From an uncultured Bacilli bacterium (GTDB lineage Bacteria; Bacillota_I; Bacilli_A; RF39; UBA660), in the NCBI GenBank assembly GCA_934176955.1, contig CAKPOS010000009.1, positions 1-58,857 on the forward strand: a stretch of 58,857 nt of DNA, read 5' to 3'. Shown in pieces: positions 8,575-16,018 of the stretch (positions are counted from its first letter, which is position 1; each line of letters starts with the position of its first letter). The notes beneath the pieces are model-generated. The model had not been told where the DNA came from. It did not search any database and was given only the letters and a program-made list of their open reading frames with translations. Position numbers and translations under genes: made by a program.

Positions 8575-8604
8575 TTGCTTTTTTTTTTTTTTTTTTGATA
8601 TTGT
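8575..8604 (+). promoter_or_regulatory. Promoter whose spacer is a T18 homopolymer (candidate phase-variable switch)
   Basis: A run of 18 T occupies 8579-8596. Taken as a promoter, TTGCTT (8575-8580) and TATTGT (8599-8604) are separated by 18 bp made almost entirely of the T-run. Gain or loss of T by slippage would change -35/-10 spacing. It lies 46 bp upstream of the lectin-like surface gene and is the only homopolymer of this length in the window. Confidence 0.5.
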
Positions 8605-8649
8605 TTAGATAACTAGAAAGTAAATGAAAAGAAGATAAAAGTAGGTAAG

Positions 8650-10527
8650 GTGATTGATTTGAAGAATATTATTGAAAAGTTTTGGAAGTTTGTGGATAAG
8701 ATAGGAAAACCGAATTTTGTTTTAGTGGTTTTAATCTTATTTTTTATTGCAGTAACGGGGTTATATCAAACTTTTTCTTTATATACTTCCAGTGGAGGGG
8801 AATCTGTTGTTGATGGAGTAAAGACTTATCAATTTATTTTAAATAATGATAGTAGTGAGAATTCTGTGACGGTGCCTGCTAATAGTAGTAAGAAATATCA
8901 TATTACTGTTTCTAATCCTGAGAATATTTCTTTAAAGTATGGGGTGTATTATAGTTCATCTAGTGATTTATCGTTAGTTACTTTTGGATATTTAAGTTAT
9001 AGTGCTTATCCAGCTAGTGGGGTTATTCCTTCTAAGGGTAAATATGAAATATCTTTAAGAATAGATAATAATTCAGATAGTGATATTCCTGTTAAAATAG
9101 GGGTTAGTTATGGGTTAGAAAATGGGGGAGATTTAGTATTAAATACTAATAGTCATTGGTTTTTAGAGGCAAGAGATTTATTAAGTGATATGGTAGCTGG
9201 TAGTTATGTTAAATATACTGGTAATAATGGCTGTTTAGGTGATGCTTGTAAAGGACAGAATGCAAACTACTCTAGTAATACTAATATGGGATATTGTAAT
9301 GATTCCAGTTATAAATATAATGCAAATGGTTGGAGGATTGCTTATATAAAGGAAGGAACAGTTTATTTAATTAGTGCTGGATCTCCTGAATGTATGTGTA
9401 CAGCTTCAAATGGAACAGCAGGAACAGGTTGTAATAGTAATGAGACAACAGCAGGTATCCCTAAACATTTAGCGAATTTAAATGCTAAAGCTTTAACTTA
9501 TTGTAATAGTACTTATGCATATGGAAGGAAATGTGATAGTAATAGTGCATGGAATATGGCGGAGTCTGACTTTCAAGAAATTACGGGAAATACTTTATCG
9601 TCACATTATCTTAGTGATGGTTATTATGATAATTATTCTCTTATCAATAATGGAGGATTTTATTGGTTTGCAACATCATATAGTGCATCTACAACTAATG
9701 CGTTCTTTTGGCGTCCGAATGGCAGGTATGTTAGTAATAATAACACTGCTTATTCATATGGTGTCAGACCAGTTATTCGACTTGCTTTTTCAGTATTTGT
9801 AACCGGAGGAACTGGAACCTCTGAAGATCCTTATACCATTAGTACTGGTAAATTATCTAGTGCAGAAGCCGGTAATTATGTTAAATATAGGGGAAATAAT
9901 GGTTGTACAGGTAAGGCATGTGAGGGTCAGAATGTAAACTATATTAATGATACCAATATGGGATATTGTAGTGATTCCAATCTCAAATATAATGTTAATG
10001 GTTGGCGTATCGCCTATATTAAAGATGACACGGTTTATTTAACTAGTGCAGGATCACCAGAATGTATGTGTACCTATGATGATGGAACAGCAGGAACAAG
10101 TTGTAATAGTTCTGAGACAACAGCAGGTATCCCTAAACATTTAGCGAATTTAAATAAGAAAGCTTTAACTTATTGTAATAGTACTTATGCTTATGGGGGA
10201 AAATGTGATAGTAATAGTGCATGGAATATGGGAGATGCAGACTTTCAAGCAATAACAGGAGATACTTTATCAATAGCTTTGGAGCTATCAAGTTATGATA
10301 ATTATTCAATTATCCATAATGGAGGATATTATTGGTTTGCGACGCCTTATAGTTCCTCCTCGGTCATGTATTACGCATTCTTTTGGCAATCGAACAGTCG
10401 GTACGTGAGCTACGGCTACTCGTACGCTGCGTATGGCATTCGTCCAATCCTACGTCTTGCCTCTTCAGTTTTGATAACTGGAGGCTCGGGTACTTATAAA
10501 GATCCTTATACCATTAGTAATGAGTGA
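8650..10527 (+). CDS. Surface protein with two tandem lectin-like (GVRP-type) domains
   Basis: 625 residues. A short cytoplasmic N-terminus is followed by one membrane anchor (about residues 24-45), so the rest is extracellular. Residues ~50-170 form a beta-rich Asn/Ser domain. Two copies of a ~220-residue domain follow (about 176-399 and 400-625). Each has paired Cys (GNNGCxGxxCxGQN, MGYC, SPECMC, TYCNS, KCDSNSAWNM), an NGWRIAYI strand, a YYWFA/FYWFA segment and the ending YGVRPVIRL or YGIRPILRL, then DPYTIS. This resembles DUF6273/C-type-lectin-like ligand-binding folds. The two copies are nearly identical in DNA over the Cys-rich core but diverge sharply before GVRP, where copy two is unusually GC-rich. 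The start is GTG 8650 or TTG 8659, since AAGGTGAT overlaps the first. Ligand unknown. Confidence 0.65.
   Translation: MIDLKNIIEKFWKFVDKIGKPNFVLVVLILFFIAVTGLYQTFSLYTSSGGESVVDGVKTYQFILNNDSSENSVTVPANSSKKYHITVSNPENISLKYGVYYSSSSDLSLVTFGYLSYSAYPASGVIPSKGKYEISLRIDNNSDSDIPVKIGVSYGLENGGDLVLNTNSHWFLEARDLLSDMVAGSYVKYTGNNGCLGDACKGQNANYSSNTNMGYCNDSSYKYNANGWRIAYIKEGTVYLISAGSPECMCTASNGTAGTGCNSNETTAGIPKHLANLNAKALTYCNSTYAYGRKCDSNSAWNMAESDFQEITGNTLSSHYLSDGYYDNYSLINNGGFYWFATSYSASTTNAFFWRPNGRYVSNNNTAYSYGVRPVIRLAFSVFVTGGTGTSEDPYTISTGKLSSAEAGNYVKYRGNNGCTGKACEGQNVNYINDTNMGYCSDSNLKYNVNGWRIAYIKDDTVYLTSAGSPECMCTYDDGTAGTSCNSSETTAGIPKHLANLNKKALTYCNSTYAYGGKCDSNSAWNMGDADFQAITGDTLSIALELSSYDNYSIIHNGGYYWFATPYSSSSVMYYAFFWQSNSRYVSYGYSYAAYGIRPILRLASSVLITGGSGTYKDPYTISNE
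9178..10524 (+). repeat. Internal tandem duplication in the surface gene
   Basis: Unit 1 is about 9178-9849 and unit 2 about 9850-10524. The stretch from the SPECMC codons to the SAWNM codons (about 9380-9555 and 10050-10230) is almost identical at nucleotide level, including third positions, while flanking parts differ. This indicates recent duplication or ongoing gene conversion between the units. Confidence 0.8.
10339..10470 (+). other. GC-rich hypervariable-looking patch in lectin unit 2
   Basis: By hand count 46 of the 90 bases in 10381-10470 are G or C, against 34 of 90 at the matching place of unit 1 and roughly 30% in flanking DNA. Codons such as TAC, GGC, TCG, GCG and CGT are rare elsewhere in the window. 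The patch encodes the segment just before and through the YGIRP motif, where lectin-fold ligand residues cluster. The pattern fits a diversity-generating-retroelement variable region or an imported segment; neither a reverse transcriptase nor a template repeat is in the window. Confidence 0.4.
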
Positions 10528-10564
10528 TGAATAGGGTAATTTATTCAGTTTAAAATTAGGATAT

Positions 10565-10604
10565 AACACTGACATTTTTAAAAATAGATGTTAGTGTTTT
10601 ATTT
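10565..10604 (+). terminator. Terminator of the surface gene
   Basis: The 11 bp stem AACACTGACAT/ATGTTAGTGTT (one G-U pair) is followed by a T-rich run. Confidence 0.8.
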
Positions 10605-10723
10605 GTTTAGATATTTAATAAATTATTTATTATATGTGGAGAAAAATGTTAAAGCTTTATGATTAGTATTGTGGTTTTGTTATCTTTGGTGTATGATATC
10701 TTTGTTTTAAGGAGATGACATAA

Positions 10724-11233
10724 ATGTATGATAGTGATTTAATTGCTAGATATGTTATTGCTTATTGTAATGGAAATGGTTATTTTATTAGTAATTTAAA
10801 ATTGCAGAAATTATTATATTTTATTCAAATAAAGTTTTTGATAGAAAAACAAGAACTATGTTTTAGTGATGATATTATAGCGGTAGATTTTGGGGTGATG
10901 GTTCCTAAGATATTTGAGAAGTATAAGGATTATGTTTCTTCTTTAATTCCTTATTCTTTAATTTTTGATAGAAATATTTATCCTATTAAAGAGTTAGATA
11001 AGGAGATTATTGATCGAGTAATTTCTGATGTTGGTAATTATTCTTCAACAGTGTTATTTAAAAGAATTACGAATCATAATGTTTGGAAAGAGGCTTATCA
11101 ATCGGAAAGTTCGAAGGTAATTACAAAGAGGAAAATAGAGAAATATTTAAATTGTTATGAAGAGAAGAAACCATTAGTAAAAGCTAAAATATATAGTTTT
11201 GAAGGATATAAAAGAAAACAATCAAAGAATTGA
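10724..11233 (+). CDS. Panacea (DUF4065/SocA-like) domain protein
   Basis: 169 residues starting behind AAGGAGATGACATAA. The N-terminal half follows the Panacea pattern: ISNLKLQKLLYFIQIKFL, then an acidic strand and an AVDFGVMVPKIFEKYKDY segment equivalent to the family's EAWxyGPVxPxxYxxxK. Panacea domains are antitoxin modules that neutralise many unrelated toxins, and are also found as phage GepA-like proteins. The genes on either side (the lectin-like surface protein and gpsB) are not toxins of a known kind, so this copy looks orphaned. Its own transcription unit is suggested by the terminator upstream and the gpsB promoter downstream. The tail is basic and unrecognised. Confidence 0.7.
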   Translation: MYDSDLIARYVIAYCNGNGYFISNLKLQKLLYFIQIKFLIEKQELCFSDDIIAVDFGVMVPKIFEKYKDYVSSLIPYSLIFDRNIYPIKELDKEIIDRVISDVGNYSSTVLFKRITNHNVWKEAYQSESSKVITKRKIEKYLNCYEEKKPLVKAKIYSFEGYKRKQSKN

Positions 11234-11350
11234 AAATATTGAAAAATAATTCTTTTAGAGAAAAAGAATGGTAAGTATTTTTGGTTTGAAATTTGACTAT
11301 TTGTCTAATTTGTGCTATATTTTAATACGCCTGATAACTCTATCATTTTA

Positions 11351-11379
11351 TTGACAAAAGAACGATATTATTTTACAAT
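11351..11379 (+). promoter_or_regulatory. SigA-type promoter of gpsB-rnpB
   Basis: TTGACA at 11351-11356, a 17 bp spacer and TACAAT at 11374-11379. Confidence 0.8.
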
Positions 11380-11400
11380 GATATCATAGAGGTGATTGAG

Positions 11401-11727
11401 ATGTTGAATGATAGAATTGCTCTTAGTAGTAAAGAAATATTGGAAAAAGAGTTTAAAATAGATGCTAGAGGATATCGTTTGCAAGAAGTAGATAAATTTC
11501 TTGATATTGTCATTCATGATTATAATGAATATAATAGTATTATCAAAGAACTTGCAATAAAAAATAACCAATTGCACGAAGAAAATGAAAAATTGAAGAA
11601 TGAAGTTCGTAATTTAAAATCAGATTTGGAAGCTTTGAAACATACAGAAAAAGAAGTAACGAATGTTGATTTAATTCGAAGAGTTAGTCAATTGGAAAAG
11701 ATTATTTTAGGAGATACGAATAATTAA
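11401..11727 (+). CDS. gpsB: GpsB/DivIVA-domain cell-cycle protein
   Basis: 108 residues. The N-terminal membrane-binding DivIVA domain reads EILEKEFKIDARGYRLQEVD followed by KFLDIVIHDY, which is the GpsB signature (GYRxxEVDxFLD). A coiled coil covers about residues 45-80, and a short C-terminal helix (VDLIRRVSQLEKIILG) matches the GpsB hexamerisation segment. GpsB shuttles PBPs between side wall and septum. ATG 11401 sits 6 bp after AGAGGTG; the GTG three codons earlier is part of that site. The stop codon overlaps the 5' end of rnpB, and gpsB-rnpB adjacency is conserved in Bacilli, supporting the call. Confidence 0.9.
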   Translation: MLNDRIALSSKEILEKEFKIDARGYRLQEVDKFLDIVIHDYNEYNSIIKELAIKNNQLHEENEKLKNEVRNLKSDLEALKHTEKEVTNVDLIRRVSQLEKIILGDTNN

Positions 11728-12080
11728 TCTGGGTAAACGCTGTGTATTTATTACATAGAGGAAAGTCCACGCTTGCACTATCTGAGATTGATAGTAGTGT
11801 TTGTGCTTAGGGAAAAAATAACCTAAGGAAGTCGATGACTTACGGCGATTTTATTTTCTAAGGTATTACTATGAAAATAAAGCGTAAAGTGCCACAGTGA
11901 CGAATTTTATAGAAATATGAAAGTGAAACGAGGTAAACCCCACAAGCAAGAAACTCAAATTTTGGTAGAGGAACTGATTAGAGAGAAAAGGAATCAATAA
12001 TCGGATAAAGAAATTTATAGATAAATGTTTACCGCCTACTTTAGTGGGTACAGAACGTGGCTTATAAGATTATTATTATT
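11721..12080 (+). ncRNA. rnpB: RNase P RNA, class B
   Basis: Conserved RNase P segments appear in order: gaggaaagtccacgc (from 11759), gtgccacagtgacgaa (near 11890), gaaacgaggtaaaccccac, aaactcaaattttggtagag, then taccgcc and gtacagaacgtggcttata. The order and the central layout follow the Bacillus-type (class B) molecule. P1 is formed by AATTAATCT near 11722-11730 and AGATTATTATT near 12068-12078. The RNA processes tRNA 5' ends with the RnpA protein. Ends are approximate to about 10 bases. Confidence 0.93.
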
Positions 12081-12123
12081 TTAAAGTAATGGAATTAACC
12101 ATAATTTGGTAATAGGAGATTAT

Positions 12124-12600
12124 ATGAAAGAAATAGGTTTGAGATTAAAGTTAAAAAGGGAAGAAAATGGTGTTTCTTTAGAGGAAGCAGCCTCCGACCT
12201 AAATATGCGTGTAAGTCAACTAGAAAATATTGAAAATGGGAAAAAAGATGAATTTAAAGATGTTTTTTCTTTAAAATACTTTATTAGAGATTATGCTAAA
12301 TATTTGGGATTAGATGGAGAAGAAGTTCTAGATGATTTTAATGAATACTTATTTGAACAAACTTCTAAAATTTCGTTAGAAGAGATTGAAGAGGCTAAAA
12401 GAGAAAAAGAAGAAAGAGAAAAAGATTTAAAAATTTTATCACCCTATACGAAAACAACGAAAGATAAAAAGCGTTTTTTCATCATTATATGTGTATGTAT
12501 AGTTTTAGCTTTGATTACTTTAATTGGTTATATTTTTATTAGTAATCAAAATAAAAGTGATTTTGTTAAGGATGAAGTTAGTTTTAGAATAGGAGAATAA
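12124..12600 (+). CDS. RodZ-like helix-turn-helix membrane protein
   Basis: 158 residues. An Xre-type HTH_25 domain (residues 1-75; GLRLKLKREENGVSLEEAAS, then a second helix containing SQLENIENGK) is followed by a charged linker and one transmembrane helix (about 119-141), with almost no extracytoplasmic part. RodZ homologues link MreB to the membrane and the elongation machinery; the extracellular domain is missing, as in some short Bacillota members. ATG 12124 follows ATAGGAGATTAT. It is 3 bp from pgsA, and the YmfM/RodZ-pgsA pairing is conserved in Bacillus, which supports the identification. Confidence 0.75.
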   Translation: MKEIGLRLKLKREENGVSLEEAASDLNMRVSQLENIENGKKDEFKDVFSLKYFIRDYAKYLGLDGEEVLDDFNEYLFEQTSKISLEEIEEAKREKEEREKDLKILSPYTKTTKDKKRFFIIICVCIVLALITLIGYIFISNQNKSDFVKDEVSFRIGE

Positions 12601-12603
12601 GTT

Positions 12604-13197
12604 ATGAATTTAGCAAATAAGATTACAATGTCTAGAGTTGTATTATCCATTGTAATTATGATTATATTACTATTTCCTTTTGAGGGATTAGGATTACATT
12701 TACCTACTTTTTTAGTAAGTGGAAAGATTTTAATTGATACAAAATACATTATAGCAGGTGTATTATTTATTATTGCTTCTTTAACGGATTTTTTAGATGG
12801 ATACGTTGCTAGAAAATATAATATGGTTACAGATTTTGGGAAAATGGTTGATGCAATTAGTGATAAGATGCTTACCAATTCTTTGCTTGTAATTTTAGCT
12901 GCTAATCATATGATTAGTCCTGTAATTGCTGTTGTTTTTATCGTAAGAGATATTATTGTTGATTCTATTAAAATGGTTGTTGGAAATAAAGGACATGCTG
13001 TAGCAGCAATAGGAATTGCTAAGTTGAAAACAGCAACTTTAATGGTAGGATTAGTTTTAACTTTATTCTATAATTTACCATTTGAATTAATTGGCGTTCG
13101 TGTAAGTGATTGCTTATTAATTATTTCTTCTATTCTATCCGTAATATCTGGATTTAAATATTATGCTATGGCAAGGCCATATATTGAAGCAAAATAA
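12604..13197 (+). CDS. pgsA: CDP-diacylglycerol-glycerol-3-phosphate 3-phosphatidyltransferase
   Basis: A 197-residue membrane enzyme that makes phosphatidylglycerophosphate from CDP-diacylglycerol, the step towards phosphatidylglycerol. The complete CDP-alcohol phosphotransferase signature DGx2ARx8Gx3Dx3D is readable: DGYVARKYNMVTDFGKMVDA followed by ISD, near residues 64-86. Five or six hydrophobic segments are present. Length matches Bacillus PgsA (193). It follows the RodZ-like gene by 3 bp with AGGAGAATAAGTT as ribosome binding site. CdsA, which supplies its substrate, is encoded at 27263. Confidence 0.93.
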   Translation: MNLANKITMSRVVLSIVIMIILLFPFEGLGLHLPTFLVSGKILIDTKYIIAGVLFIIASLTDFLDGYVARKYNMVTDFGKMVDAISDKMLTNSLLVILAANHMISPVIAVVFIVRDIIVDSIKMVVGNKGHAVAAIGIAKLKTATLMVGLVLTLFYNLPFELIGVRVSDCLLIISSILSVISGFKYYAMARPYIEAK

Positions 13198-13247
13198 GAA
13201 AAATAATTTAATTTTTTGGATTAAATAAAAACTGTAACAAAAAAAAG

Positions 13248-13277
13248 TTGACATTGCTACTGCTGCTATGTTACAAT
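13248..13277 (+). promoter_or_regulatory. Promoter of rpsP-khpA
   Basis: TTGACA at 13248-13253, an 18 bp spacer and TACAAT at 13272-13277. A longer rpsP frame opening at the TTG of this -35 is therefore not real. Confidence 0.8.
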
Positions 13278-13304
13278 ATCTTTACAAAGAAGGAGGAGAG
13301 AAAT

Positions 13305-13577
13305 ATGGCAGTTAAAATTAGATTAAAAAGAATGGGTGCTAAGAAAGCTCCATTTTATAGAATTGTTGTTGCTGATTCTAGAAGTCCAAGAGATGGAAAG
13401 GTCATTGAACAATTAGGAATTTATAATCCATTAAAAAATCCAGCTGAGATTAAAATTGATGAGGAAGCAACTTTAGCAAGATTAGCTACTGGAGCACAAC
13501 CTACAGATACCGTAAGAAGTATTTTAAGTAAAGCTGGAATTATGGAAAAATTTCATCAACAAAAACAAGGTAAATAA
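13305..13577 (+). CDS. rpsP: 30S ribosomal protein S16
   Basis: 90 residues starting MAVKIRLKRMGAKKAPFYRI, with the typical VVADSRSPRDGK stretch following. The ATG at 13305 is preceded by AAGGAGGAGAG; the upstream in-frame codons overlap the promoter. S16 stabilises the 5' domain of 16S rRNA during 30S assembly. It is followed after 2 bp by khpA, the conserved rpsP-ylqC order of Bacillota. Confidence 0.97.
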   Translation: MAVKIRLKRMGAKKAPFYRIVVADSRSPRDGKVIEQLGIYNPLKNPAEIKIDEEATLARLATGAQPTDTVRSILSKAGIMEKFHQQKQGK

Positions 13578-13579
13578 TT

Positions 13580-13828
13580 ATGGATTTGGTATTATTAACA
13601 AAAACCATTGTAGAACTTCTTTGCGAGGATAAGGAAATTGTTTCTGTCAAAGAATATGAAACAACAGATGAAAATCTTATTCAGATAGAGGTATTAGTAT
13701 CTCAAAATGATTTAGGGAGAGTAATTGGAAAGAATGGGAAAACAATTCATTCTATTCGAAATATTGTCCAAGCAAGTTCTAATTTAAATGTTTTTAAAAA
13801 AGTAAAAATTGATGTTGATTCTTACTAA
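13580..13828 (+). CDS. khpA: KH-domain RNA-binding protein KhpA
   Basis: 82 residues, the usual size of KhpA/YlqC. A single type II KH domain holds the RNA-binding loop GRVIGKNGKTIHSIRNIVQA (GxxG = GKNG). In Gram-positive cocci KhpA forms a heterodimer with KhpB (EloR) and affects cell elongation and division through RNA binding. The gene starts 2 bp after the rpsP stop, using AACAAGG at the end of rpsP as ribosome binding site, and ends in a strong terminator. Confidence 0.92.
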   Translation: MDLVLLTKTIVELLCEDKEIVSVKEYETTDENLIQIEVLVSQNDLGRVIGKNGKTIHSIRNIVQASSNLNVFKKVKIDVDSY

Positions 13829-13829
13829 A

Positions 13830-13858
13830 ATAGTCTAATTTTGTTAGGCTATTTTTTT
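13830..13858 (+). terminator. Terminator of rpsP-khpA
   Basis: The 9 bp stem ATAGTCTAA/TTAGGCTAT (one G-U) with loop TTTTG is followed by seven T. Confidence 0.9.
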
Positions 13859-13881
13859 AAAATTTCAAAATTATTTCATAC

Positions 13882-13910
13882 TTGACAAGGAGGAAAATAC
13901 TAGATACAAT
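13882..13910 (+). promoter_or_regulatory. SigA-type promoter of rny
   Basis: TTGACA at 13882-13887, a 17 bp spacer and TACAAT at 13905-13910; a 69 bp untranslated leader follows. Confidence 0.8.
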
Positions 13911-13979
13911 GAATATGTATAGTGGAATTAATAGTTAATAATTAATTTTAATTTCAAGATAAAAGAATGGAGGTGTTAT

Positions 13980-15533
13980 ATGAATACAGTATTGATCTCC
14001 ATTTTAGTATTTTTTCTTGGAACTTTTCTAGGAATAGTAGGAATGATAGTTTTAAATACCTTAAGGATAAAACAAGGGAAAAGCACTGCTTTAAGTATTT
14101 TAGAAGAAGCAAAGAAAGAAGCAGAAAAGAATAAAAGAGAATCTATTTTGGAGACAAAAGAAGAAATTCATAAACTAAAATTAGAAACTGAAAAAGAACT
14201 TAAAGAGAAAAAACAAGAAGTGAAAGACTCTGAAGATAGACTTTTAAAAAGAGAAGCAAATATTGATCGAAGAGATTTAGCTTTACAAAATAGAGAAGAT
14301 GCGATGAATGAAAAGGAAAATTCTCTTCAAGAAAAACAAAAATCAATCCAAGAAAAAATGGAAGAAATGGAAGAATTAAAGCGGAGTGAATTGGAAAAGT
14401 TAGAAAATATAGCGGGACTTACTAGAAAAGAAGCTAAAGATACAATTATGAAAAAAGTAGAGGGAGATATTTCTAAGGAAGTTGCTGCTTATATTAAAGA
14501 GAAAGAATCAATTGCTAAGATTGAATCGGATAATATTGCTAAAGAAATGATTGTTAGTAGTATGCAACGATATGCTGCTGATGTTACTAATACTAATACG
14601 GTATGTGTTATTTCTTTACCTAATGATGAAATGAAGGGAAGAATTATTGGTCGTGAAGGGAGAAATGTTCGAACGATTGAAGCGGTTACTGGGGTTGATT
14701 TAATTATTGATGATACACCGGAGGCTATTGTTATTTCTTCTTTTGATCCGCTAAGAAAAGAAATTGCTAAATTAACATTAGAATCTTTAATTAGTGATGG
14801 AAGAATTCATCCTGGTAGAATTGAAGAAATTTATGATAAGACTTGTAATGATGTTAAAGCGGCTATTCGTGAATATGGTAGAGATGCAATTTATTCTCTT
14901 GGAATTAGTAAAATGGATGCAGAATTAATTGAAATTGTAGGGAAACTTCATTTTCGGACAAGTTATAGTCAGAATGCTCTTCAACATTCGTTAGAAGTAG
15001 CTAATATTTCAGGACTTCTTGCTAGTGAGTTAGGAGAAAATGTTAATTTAGCAAAAAGAGCAGGTTTACTTCACGATATAGGAAAAGCAATCGATTATGA
15101 GATGGAAGGATCACATGTTCAAATTGGAGCAGAGATTGCTAGAAAATATGGGGAAGATGAAGTGATTGTGAATACCATTTTATCTCATCATGGGGATACA
15201 GAATCAACGAGTATTATTGCTTCGATTGTTGCTATTGCAGATACGATTTCGGCTTCTCGTCCTGGAGCAAGAAATGATACTTCAGAGAATTATTTTCAAC
15301 GTTTAGAACAACTAGAGACTATTGGTAAGTCTGTTCCTGGTGTTGTAAAAGCTTATGCTGTTCAAGCTGGAAGAGAGATTAGAGTAATGGTTAATCCAAG
15401 TGAGGTTGATGATTTGACAAGTTTTCAGATTGCTAGAGAGATTAAGACAAGGATTGAGGCAGAAATGCAGTATCCAGGTACAATTAAGGTTACGGTAATT
15501 CGAGAGACAAGAGCAACTGAAGAAGCGAAGTAA
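13980..15533 (+). CDS. rny: Ribonuclease Y
   Basis: 517 residues, the family's usual length (about 520). Order: an N-terminal membrane anchor (residues 3-22), a long Lys/Glu coiled coil (about 28-165), a KH domain with GRIIGREGRNVRTIEAVTG near 220, and an HD hydrolase domain with LLHDIGKAID near 362 and a second SHHGD motif near 402. It is the membrane-tethered endoribonuclease that initiates decay of many mRNAs in Bacillota and works with the RNase J proteins. Start ATG follows GGAGGTGTTAT. It is a single-gene unit with its own promoter and terminator. In Bacillus rny lies downstream of pgsA-cinA-recA; the pgsA neighbour here is a trace of that order. Confidence 0.97.
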   Translation: MNTVLISILVFFLGTFLGIVGMIVLNTLRIKQGKSTALSILEEAKKEAEKNKRESILETKEEIHKLKLETEKELKEKKQEVKDSEDRLLKREANIDRRDLALQNREDAMNEKENSLQEKQKSIQEKMEEMEELKRSELEKLENIAGLTRKEAKDTIMKKVEGDISKEVAAYIKEKESIAKIESDNIAKEMIVSSMQRYAADVTNTNTVCVISLPNDEMKGRIIGREGRNVRTIEAVTGVDLIIDDTPEAIVISSFDPLRKEIAKLTLESLISDGRIHPGRIEEIYDKTCNDVKAAIREYGRDAIYSLGISKMDAELIEIVGKLHFRTSYSQNALQHSLEVANISGLLASELGENVNLAKRAGLLHDIGKAIDYEMEGSHVQIGAEIARKYGEDEVIVNTILSHHGDTESTSIIASIVAIADTISASRPGARNDTSENYFQRLEQLETIGKSVPGVVKAYAVQAGREIRVMVNPSEVDDLTSFQIAREIKTRIEAEMQYPGTIKVTVIRETRATEEAK

Positions 15534-15535
15534 TG

Positions 15536-15565
15536 AGAGGAGAATACTTCTCTTTTCTTTTTCTT
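15536..15565 (+). terminator. Terminator of rny
   Basis: AGAGGAG-aata-CTTCTCT is followed by a long T/C-rich run directly after the stop codon. Confidence 0.75.
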
Positions 15566-15575
15566 TTGATAGAGA

Positions 15576-15938
15576 TTATACTAGGGAAGGGTTGATGTCT
15601 TCTTTATCGTTAAGTTGACAATATAGATATAGAAAAGAAGCAATGACTACTAAGATACTGGCAAAAAATCTTGTTTCACAGATAGTGGTATTTTTGTTGT
15701 TTTGTTTATTGGTTTGAATGACTTGATACTGGCGATAAGATAAATAAATATAAATAAAGAAGGAAATAAGGACGGTTAAAGTAAAAATACTTTTGGATAA
15801 ATTTTTAGAGGAAATATCCCTCTCACGGTAAAATCTTTTTTCTAATTCATCGCCTAAGATATTCATAATACTTAAGATGATAAAAATTATCCAAATCCAT
15901 TCATCGATTGTTAGTTCTTTTTCTTTTTGATTATTCAT
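15576..15938 (-). CDS. Small membrane protein, unknown function
   Basis: 120 residues with three hydrophobic helices (about 13-30, 49-67 and 88-107) separated by charged loops. The last loop before helix 3 is Lys/Asn-rich with one Cys. No signal peptide and no known motif. It is convergent with rny and divergent from frr. The ATG is not preceded by a strong Shine-Dalgarno sequence, so it may be weakly translated or start differently. The uninterrupted frame and membrane-like composition support a real gene. Confidence 0.55.
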   Translation of the reverse strand: MNNQKEKELTIDEWIWIIFIILSIMNILGDELEKRFYRERDISSKNLSKSIFTLTVLISFFIYIYLSYRQYQVIQTNKQNNKNTTICETRFFASILVVIASFLYLYCQLNDKEDINPSLV

Positions 15939-16018
15939 ATTTAAGTATATGAAGTACTTTCTATTTCTATTATTTTATGATAAAATAAATTTATCAAAAC
16001 AAGAAAGGTGAAAAATAT

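Noticed and set aside
9515..9802. 95-codon open frame inside the surface gene
   Set aside because: It is a shifted frame of the lectin-like repeats with no ribosome binding site; the main frame explains the region.
8650..10527. Complete diversity-generating retroelement in the window
   Set aside because: No reverse transcriptase, accessory Avd-like gene or template repeat is encoded here; only a possible target region can be argued.
13248..13304. Longer rpsP N-terminus
   Set aside because: These codons overlap the TTGACA/TACAAT promoter and the ribosome binding site; S16 proteins begin at MAVKIRL.
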